NCBI GenBank assembly: GCA_029582265.1
Contig: CM055819.1
Span: 31,349,164 to 31,413,163, forward strand
From: Zoroaster sp. YZ-2022
Lineage: Eukaryota; Echinodermata; Asteroidea; Forcipulatida; Zoroasteridae
Direction of reading: 5' to 3'
DNA length: 64,000 nt
Numbering within the stretch: position 1 is the stretch's first letter; every line of letters begins with the position of its first letter. Below are positions 56,966-64,000 of the stretch, piece by piece. A program made the translations under genes and the position numbers. The notes under the pieces were generated by a model, which worked only from the letters and a program-made list of their open reading frames with translations, was not told the DNA's origin and searched no databases.

Positions 56966-57812
56966 AGCAAGTGGGTCTAGGGAGAATTTGATATTATACA
57001 TTTACTTGAAAAAATAAATAAAGAAAATAAAAATAAAAATGAGTAAATACACGTAAATAAAAATTTAAAATTAAAAAAACCCACTTTATATCAGGCAGGT
57101 GAGACAGCAATGAGAGTCTTCCATTAAAAAAACATGAAATTATTCATTCGTTTACTGACATCTGGATTTGTCTTCACTTCCTCTGCTACAAGATTTCCTT
57201 TTTTTTTCACACCAATAATAAACGTTATGTCAATACATGATGTGTATTCAGTCACGCAAGTTCCTGAACAAATCTTGTGTGAAAGCTGTTTAGACACTTG
57301 TAAATCTAATCTTACGAGGGAATCAGCATAAACCAAACATTGCAAAGGGTTCAAGTTGAGGCATTTTCTGTACAAGTATTGAAAATAAGTATCAATATTT
57401 GAACATTAACTATACCCACAATCAAGATTTCAGATTGACAATTTATAGAGACTCTATTGGATATTTGTTATTTTCATTGAGGGGAATCTCACCCACGCAG
57501 ACCTTCATTCCAAGACAGCCATTTTGCTTTTTTTTTTTCTTTTTCTTATTGATCCTGGGTGACCTGATCAGGGGTCACTGATGCTTACCAAAATATTTTT
57601 GCTAAGCAATGTAAAACAGAGTAACAGCCAAAAATGCATACATTTTGTATGAAATGTTGGCTGGTAACCGATGAAATCTGCTCGGCACATTTTTCTGGTA
57701 AGCAATATACATGTATGTATGAAATTGGATCTACTCTGAAATAGCACTACGATTCCATGCCCTGTTGATTGTGATGATATTGTCCCTTTAAATAATTTAT
57801 TCCATCAATAAA

Positions 57813-58078
57813 TGTGACTGGCTCTCTGGCAAAACCCTAAACTTGTGGACCCAATTTTCAAAAGTGACCTCCCAAATTTATTGTGAAAATTAACAATGTT
57901 CCCAACAACGTTTCAGGATTTTTCTTTTTCCATCAAAATCTAGAGAAAATGCTCTATATGGTGACATGAAAACTGGTCCCTCGAACTGGTCCCCGGGGTC
58001 AGTTGTTGACCTTTTCATGACCGTTACGCATTATGGTAAATGCCGAGAAGTTTCGGGTTTTTGCCAGAGTGGGTCACA
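57813..58078. mobile_element. MITE with CTCTGGCAAAACCC inverted ends
   Basis: tgtgactggctctctggcaa at the left and, inverted, tgtgacccactctggcaaaa at the right. It lies inside the duplicated exon 6 segment. Confidence 0.7.
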
Positions 58079-58170
58079 AATAGCGAACTTCAGTTAACAG
58101 GTAGTTTAACTTTTCCCACAAAATCTTTTGGACAGACCCAGCAGTCCCTTCTTTCCCGATCTCTCCCAAG
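58079..58170 (+). pseudogene. Decayed duplicate of RADIL intron 5 end and exon 6 start
   Basis: Reads 'aacttcagttaacaggtagtttaac' then 'aaaatcttttggacagaccc', 'agcagtcccttctttcccga', 'tctc'. The true exon 6 region reads 'aacttcagtaaacgcagtttaa', 'aaatctttttggacagaccc', 'agcaatg...gtccatcttccccgacctc'. A deletion of about 19 bases and point changes break the frame, but the acceptor 'ggacag' survives. The words 'tttattccatcaataaat' at 57797 match 55920, so the copy began further left and was split by the MITE at 57813. Confidence 0.6.
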
Positions 58171-58535
58171 CAATTTCTTCTAAACAGCTCCATGAAATTG
58201 GCCCAAGTGTTTATCACAGGTCTCCCTCTGTCATCAGGTACCAGCTTTGAAATGATGGAGACTGATAGGCCGTTTTCGAATCCACCGCTTCGGCTTGGGC
58301 TCTGGCTTTAGGCTCCGTCCTCCTGTCTGAAGCCCTTGAATGCAAAGCACGCGTTAGTCAAAACAACCGAGGGAGCATTAGCTAGCCTAAGCCGGAGACG
58401 AAGGGCCATAGGTGAACCAGAAACGCTTTCAATTATAAGCGTTCTGGATTCTTTTTCGTGCACTGTATGTGGGCCCTACGGCTTACGTACGTACGTCCCA
58501 TATCCAAAGGACACAACACTAGAGTAATACGCATA

Positions 58536-58975
58536 TGACATAAAACACAATAAAGGGGGCCACTTTGCATCCGTCACGTTAGCAGTTTTTTCAATGGTTA
58601 TTTTTTATTTTTAAGTACCTGAAACCGACCAAAAAGTGTTTCAACATGTGAATGGACATGCAGACTTATAATTATACTAAAACTAATTTGAGTTGATTTT
58701 TTTTTACTCTCAAATTTCCATAAAAATTGGACGGAAAAAGTTACCTCACTTTTCCGTCCATTTGTTGATGGAAATTTTAGGGTAATTAGGGTAATTAGGG
58801 TAAAAAAATAATAGTAATAATCAACTCAAATTATCTTTAGGATAAGCATGCATGTCTATTCAAATGTTGAAATTCTTTTTGGGTGGTTTCAGATATTAAA
58901 AACAAAATTACAACCATAAGAAAAACTGCTAACGTGACGGTAGGAAAGTGGCCCCCTTTATTGTGTTTTATGTCA
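58536..58975. mobile_element. Snapback element, 440 bp, TA target
   Basis: Second copy of the 41472-41917 element, in the same orientation, with high identity and TA on both sides. It inserted next to a fragment of a SINE body (58410-58525). Confidence 0.9.
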
Positions 58976-59119
58976 TATATGCTTGACTGACACCAGACTT
59001 GGTAACCAGACATCTCAGTTAGCTAACAGCTAGTTACAGTACCTGAGTCAGCCTGAACTTTTGTCTCCCCAGCCAAGTATTGAATGAGGTCAATGGAACT
59101 CCTTGGTGATGGGTTTAAC

Positions 59120-59850
59120 ATATTTTTGTGGACAGGATATTGTTTCTACAAATTGTCTTTTGAACCCCATCATATTTCTGTGGACAGGATATTGTTTCTA
59201 CAAATTGTCTTTTGAATAACAATGCGGGGTGGCTGGGCGAACATCTGTGGGTATTGTAACATTTGTGGGAAATATGTTGACATTTATGATAACAGTAGCA
59301 CAGAAAGCAGTAATGTTTTTTTCATTCATTGATGGGTTTATCTTATTTGTATAAATCTGTGGACAGGATATTGTCTCTACAAATTCTCTTATGACTAACA
59401 ATGCAGGGCCAGTCGGTGGGTATTTTAAAAATTTTGGGAAATGTTTACATTTTTGGTTGTACACAATAGCAGGAAATTAAAGCAGTATAAAGTTTTTGAA
59501 CTCATTGATGAGTTGATCACATTTGTATAAATCTGTAGACAGGATATTGTCTCTGCAAATTGTCTTTTGAGTAATAATGCGGGGCAACTTGGTGACATCT
59601 GTGGGTAATTTTAACATTTGTGGGAGATATGTTTACATATTTTGGTTGTACACAATAGCAGGAAATTAAAGCAGTATAAAGTTTTTGAACTCATTGATGA
59701 GTTTATCACATTTGTATAAATCTGTAGACAGGATATTGTCTCTGCAAATTGTCTTTTGAGTAATAATGCGGGGCAACTTGGTGACATCTGTGGGTAATTT
59801 TAACATTTGTGGGAGATATGTTTACATATTTTGGTTGTACACAATAGCGG
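59120..59850 (+). repeat. Tandem repeat, about four ~180-bp units
   Basis: Units contain 'tgtggacaggatattgtttc', 'tacaaattgtcttttga', 'aacaatgcggggt' and 'tttggttgtacacaatagc'. The last two are almost identical to each other (about 59515-59700 and 59700-59850). An inverted 'caatatcctgtctacag' lies at 60002. Confidence 0.85.
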
Positions 59851-60081
59851 TATATGGGTCAGTCATTACGACATGGCGACCTAGTCATTTCCTGAATGAT
59901 CTCCGCTATGTCTTCCGAAAATTGCCATGTGATCATCATGGTCAGTAGCTTTTGTCTCATAAGATTAGCCAGATATTCTTAAAATATACCAACCCTCACC
60001 TCAATATCCTGTCTACAGTCTAACGGTATTCTTCACTGGAGTCTAAACAGGAAAGAAGCTTCCGCCTGGGATGTATCCAAT

Positions 60082-60311
60082 ATAAGTAAGACTAATTGCG
60101 GTGACACCATGTGAAATTCTCAATTGAGTAGTAATTAGTTCTGAAAAGAACTGGAGGTACAACTCGACGTTTCGATCAGTGTGCTCTGATCGTCCTCAGG
60201 AGAATCCGAGCATACTGATCGAAACGTCGAGTTGTACCTCCAGTTCTTTTCAGAACTAATTACTACTCAATTGAGAATTTCACATGGTGTCACCGCATTT
60301 AGTCTTACTTA
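60082..60311. repeat. Long foldback (arms ~105 bp)
   Basis: Starts ataagtaagactaattgcgg and ends with its inverse. The inner part is 'cgacgtttcgatcagtgtgc', 'tctgatcgtcctcaggagaa' and then the return arm. The core motif is shared with the foldback at 24075-24323. Confidence 0.9.
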
Positions 60312-60559
60312 TCCTCCTCACCATGCAAAGTTACAAGTTGTATGTATCCAATATATTTATTTTAATATATTTTTGTAAAGAAATTTTATTTAAGGAGGGA
60401 AGAGGGAGACCACAAGAGGAAAAACTGACCCTTTTTTTGTGTAAAATATGGGTCCTGGTTAACTGACAACTGAAAAAGAGTTTTAAAAATAAATAATACT
60501 ATTTATAAAATAGAGAATTAGCTGTTGCAAACTGCTTAATACCAACATAAAGGACCTGT

Positions 60560-60935
60560 AGTTAAATAGCAGGCCCATACAAAAATGTTCTGTAGAATTC
60601 TATAAAAAAAAATCGATAGAATTTCTATAGATGTTTCCAATATTTTCTATCCAATATTTTCTATAGAATTTCTATAGAATATATAGAAATTCTTAAGAAA
60701 TTTGTTTAGAATTATTTTGTTTCTATAGAGCTCTATACAGTGGCGGCGCTACGGGGGTGGGGGGGGGGGGCAAATGCCCCCCCAATTTTTTCCCCGATGG
60801 TAAGTCAATGCTTTTTCAGCAGTACAAAATTACATTAAAGATTAATGTTTTCCCCCCTTAAATTTTAAGCTTGCCCCCCCCAGTTTAACAGGTCTGGTGC
60901 CGCCGCTGGTTCTATAGAATTCTAAAGAACATTAT
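60560..60935. mobile_element. TATAGAATT-rich MITE, interrupted by a hAT element
   Basis: Repeated palindromic words (tctatagaat, attctatag) surround an insertion at 60738-60908. The left boundary is 'aatgttctgtagaattctat' and the right is 'ttctatagaattctaaagaa'. Confidence 0.6.
60738..60908. mobile_element. hAT-like MITE with 8-bp target duplication
   Basis: Ends cagtggcggcgctac and, inverted, cagcggcggcacc. The 8-bp flanks gctctata and gttctata match at 7 of 8. C and G runs inside. Younger than the surrounding repeat. Confidence 0.8.
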
Positions 60936-61273
60936 GGGGGTTCTTTGAGAAAGAACCTGGTAGGTTCCAAATGTACATATAAGGCCAATAAATAATAATA
61001 ATATCATCTACCATCCTCCTCCTTGGGCCACTAAAGTTTTGAAGCCACTAGACCCTGTTAGTAATCTTGAATAGAAGAAAATGATGACAGTTTTACATGA
61101 GACTTATACCTTGTGTAAAAGTTGATGATGGTATCAAACATCCCTTGAAAAAGTCTCATCAGGAGTGCTGTCATTTTAATCAAACTTGTGAAATAATTTT
61201 TTTTAACTGAACTTCGGTCATCCAATGACAAGAAATTCCACAAATGAATATGAACAATCTGAATATAGGCTAT

Positions 61274-61634
61274 GGGGTGTCATGGCTGAGCGGTTTAGCG
61301 CATCAGACTTGTGTTCTGATGGCTGAGTAGTCAGAATGTGGGTTCGAATCCTGGCCACGACCATTGGTACTTGTGTCCTTGAGCAAGACACTTCACTCTA
61401 CAGTGCTCCTCTTCACCCAGGAGGATAAATGGGTACCTGTGAGGGTAGAGGTTGATATTGTGGTTGAAAAAAGCTTCCGATGCACTACAGTAGCTCAGAG
61501 CTGTATACTCCCCAGGGAGCTGAGAAAGTTTGAAGGATTGATATTGGCCCAATGACCAGGGATAATAATGTAAAAGCACCTTGTATCCTTTGGCAATTTG
61601 GCACTCTATAAATCCAGTTATTATTATTATTATT
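61274..61634 (+). mobile_element. tRNA-derived SINE, family B
   Basis: Head ggtgtcatggctgagcggtt, B box gggttcgaatcct, 'gtgtccttgagcaagacact'. The 3' tail is more diverged (caccttgtatcctttggcaa) and an ATT repeat follows. Confidence 0.85.
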
Positions 61635-62334
61635 GATGCATTTTCACTATTTTCTCATTAACGACACAATGAAATAAGCTGAAACTTTCACCGGGTTGGT
61701 ATTAATACATATTTCTTGATTCTTAAAAAGTATGGATGCATTTATAGACATTTGTGATGCGATCTGGGAAAACCCGTCAGGTGTCGGCAACCTTGTTTTG
61801 AAGAGAATGGCAAAATAGTCCCCCCAATTTTTTGTTGTTGACAATTTGAGTTTTTGTTACCATTTTAATTGTTAATATCTAAATGATCATTCTTGAAAAT
61901 ATTAAATAAAAATTTCATCGTTTTATATGTAAAAACATATGATGACAGATAATTAAAAAGCCGTCTTTGTTTTTCATTTCCGCCATTGTTTTTTTAAGGA
62001 CAGCGGCGGTTATATCTTCCCGAGAGCATAACTCAAGTTATAGACAACCTAGAATCATGAATAAAACAGTTTTTGAAAACAGCACAGTGTCCTCGTTAAT
62101 TTTGATGTAGATAACACAAAAATGACAAATTTCACCATGTGAAGGGTTTTCCCAGATCACATCACATTTTACCAAAATTGTACATGTATACTGGCTTTTA
62201 TGTCAGTATAGCCTGATAGTTGGCCTCTGTATGGACCTTTGTCACAGAGAAACCATCTTGCTTATCTTTCATACAAATCTATGTGACCAAATAACCGAGG
62301 CTGGAAGGGAAAATAAATCTGGAGCCAATTTCAT

Positions 62335-62525
62335 AGATGAGCTGCAAAGCAGAGAATTTTGCTAAGCAAATATTTTTGCTATAAGCAACATAAAACAGAC
62401 ATACCAGCCCAAATGCATATATTTTGTATGAAAGATTGGCTAGTTAGTAACCAAAGAAATACGCTAAGCAATTTTTTTATGGTAAGCAATTTTTATCTGC
62501 CGAGCAGCTCTGTGAAATGGGCCCC
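62335..62525. repeat. Dispersed repeat with 'GAGCTGC...AATTTCATAG' ends
   Basis: Begins 'ggagccaatttcatagatga' just before 62335 and ends 'gagcagctctgtgaaatggg', an imperfect inverted pair. The body 'aatgcatatattttgtatga' recurs at 57600-57715. Confidence 0.6.
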
Positions 62526-62554
62526 TGGCTATAGTCCCGTTTGGAAGAATCTGC

Positions 62555-63085
62555 GGGGGTGTGATTTGTCCGGATTTTTCCAGATTTTCAGATTTTTACA
62601 AATCGCAATGTTGTGATCCTCCGAATTTTAAAGGTTTAAGCAATAAAGGAAAGCAAAGCAAACGCTGAGAACTATTGACCTTATGCATATATGATGTCAC
62701 ATATGAAGGGCGCCCTCATTCAGAGGATAGAGAAAGTCATTGATTGGTTCATGTATACATACTGCGTATACACACATGCGCAGCGCGCATACATGAACTA
62801 ATGAGTATTATCTTCTTTTGCCTCTGAATGAGGGCGCCCTCGTTCAGAGGATAGAGAAAGTCATTGATTGGTTCATGTATACATACTGCGTATACACACA
62901 TGCGCAGCGTGCATACATGAACTAATGAGTAATCTTCTTTTGCCTCTGAATCAGGGCGCTCTTCAGTTTGTGACGTCAGTGCATAAGGTTTATAGAATTC
63001 ACCCCAGCGCTGTTCGCAACAGCGGCCCCAATACCCCTAGCAAAATTTACGTGGATTTTTTTAAACTGCCCAATCACACTCCTGA
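62555..63085. mobile_element. hAT-like MITE (GGGGTGTGATT ends), interrupted
   Basis: Same family as 44681-44883: 'ggggtgtgatttgtccgg' at the left and 'caatcacactcctg' at the right. A separate TIR element at 62679-62988 splits it. Confidence 0.75.
62679..62988. mobile_element. Nested 310-bp MITE with internal duplication
   Basis: ccttatgcatatatgatgtc at the left and, inverted, ccttatgcactgacgtc at the right, both followed inward by 'agggcgccct'. It contains a tandem duplication of about 150 bases ('tcattgattggttcatgtat', 'acatgcgcagcg'). Confidence 0.8.
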
Positions 63086-63201
63086 ATCTGACACAGATGC
63101 CCCCCCCCCCCCCCCCGCGCATTATAAATATAACTCGTTAGTGACGCCACAATAGGCTTATTGATACTGTTGGTATTGATCCTTTTTTCTTCTCTTCGCA
63201 G

Positions 63202-63430
63202 ACTTTGTACATCGCCATCCCGAACTTCCTCGACTCGAATCCCTTCGCCGATGACGACGGCGAGGAAGACGATGCCAAGACCAAAGGCATGGACAGTGTC
63301 CTGTTCGTGTTTCAGGTGACCTTTGACCTCGTGCATGACCTGGACATCCATCCGCAAATCACGTCGCAGCTATTTGCGTACATGTTGTTCTTCACCAACG
63401 CTTCGCTGTTTAACATGCTGGTGGAGAAAG
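63202..63430 (+). CDS. RADIL: RADIL exon 7 (DIL domain, C-terminal half)
   Basis: Acceptor cttcgcag|ACT and donor GAAAG|gtaatg. It enters in phase 0 and leaves one base. Reads TLYIAIPNFLDSNPF, an acidic insert (DDDGEEDDAK), then FVFQVTFDLVHDLDIHPQI and TSQLFAYMLFFTNASLFNML-VEK. This is the conserved DIL segment (I-H-P-x-[IV]-x-SQ-x-x-AY-x-x-FF). The gene continues beyond the window, where the end of DIL and a PDZ domain would be expected from the vertebrate layout. Confidence 0.95.
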
Positions 63431-64000
63431 GTAATGAGAATGGACAAATAAATTTAAACTTTTTTATTTAAATATTTGATTTGGATTTCTTACTTTGCTT
63501 TTAAATAAAAACTGTTTTTTAATAAACTTTTTATAAGTTGATCTCATCTGATAAAAACTAGAAAGGAAAAAATCGTGAAAAAAATTTGTAAAATGCCCCA
63601 AAAATTGTATAAGCCTACAGTTTTTTTTATACAGTATCAGTTAATAAAGAATTGTTTCAAATAACAGAAACTTTGTTCATTATCAAAAGATAAATTTCAT
63701 GACATTTTAATGAAATAAATGATCGTGTAAACAATCACTGAGGCAAATGTGTGTGAAGTGATAAAGTTTCTTTTAAATTTGATATAGCAACAGGATTTTT
63801 CCTGATTTCAGGATTTTTTACAAATCTCCCTTTGCCTCAACATTTTCTTGAAAGAAGAGAAGTAGCCACCAGGGAAAGAAAGAAGTTGCCTGTATTGTGT
63901 CCACACATCTAGTTTCTTGTTTGTGGAGATGTGGAGAGTCTGTAAATCCTCCAAAATTAAACATCCAGGAGGTTCAGGGGGACTTTGTCCTCTAGACCAA
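63431..64000 (+). other. RADIL intron 7, 5' part
   Basis: Starts at gtaatg. It is AT-rich and featureless to about 63785. From about 63790 to the edge it holds another copy of the hAT-like 'tcctgatttcaggatttttt' repeat seen at 22.1 and 34.2 kb, cut by the window end. Confidence 0.85.

Larger units (their letters stand above)
56259..63201 (+). other. RADIL intron 6
   Basis: gtaagg to cttcgcag, 6.9 kb. Holds MITEs, a decayed duplicate of exon 6 with its acceptor, a snapback element, a tandem repeat, a foldback, SINE B and nested hAT-like elements. I see nothing clear in 56270-56640, 56970-57570, 58180-58400, 60320-60510, 60960-61270 or 61640-62330 beyond simple repeats and old fragments. Confidence 0.9.

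Overview
The window is animal nuclear DNA: AT-rich, intron-rich, with canonical GT-AG introns and dense MITEs, SINEs, LINE tails and minisatellites. The abundance of ACATGTA-type words, the repeat families and the host gene suggest a marine invertebrate deuterostome, most likely an echinoderm. The species cannot be fixed from the sequence alone. There is no sign of prokaryotic genes, CRISPR or plasmid functions.

The one large host gene is a plus-strand RADIL (Ras-associating and dilute domain) homologue that runs through almost the whole window and continues past its right edge. I place coding exons at 10935-11235, 17333-17513, 45177-47182, 54520-54557, 56003-56258 and 63202-63430. A candidate first exon with the start codon ends at 2991. 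All junctions keep frame and use consensus splice sites. The part in view encodes about 1012 residues: an N-terminal Ras-association domain (RA1) of the afadin/canoe type, a Ser-rich linker, the RADIL-type RA domain (RA2), a degenerate FHA domain and most of the DIL domain. Vertebrate RADIL, as I remember it, lacks the first RA domain, so the double-RA layout is the main protein-level observation. A C-terminal PDZ domain, if present, lies outside the window.

Intron 1 (about 2992-10934) holds a tandem 1-kb duplication and a 4.48-kb element at 5523-10005. That element has terminal inverted repeats starting (TA)CACTGTAAACATAA and arrays of subterminal TTAGTCA/TGACTAA motifs, as in CACTA/EnSpm transposons. 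Instead of a visible transposase it carries a spliced minus-strand gene for a small helical protein I do not recognise. This is the best candidate for something undescribed here.

Introns 2 to 6 are filled with repeats: PIF/Harbinger-like MITEs with TTA target sites, at least three TTAA-target MITE families (two with CCCTAACC or CCCTCCTAC ends), hAT-like elements with 8-bp target duplications, two tRNA-derived SINE families, 3' ends of a CR1/L2-like LINE whose tail resembles one SINE tail, two copies of a 440-bp snapback element, two long foldbacks and a 1.5-kb minisatellite. Several are nested (SINE in MITE, hAT in MITE, hAT in tandem array), which gives a relative insertion order.
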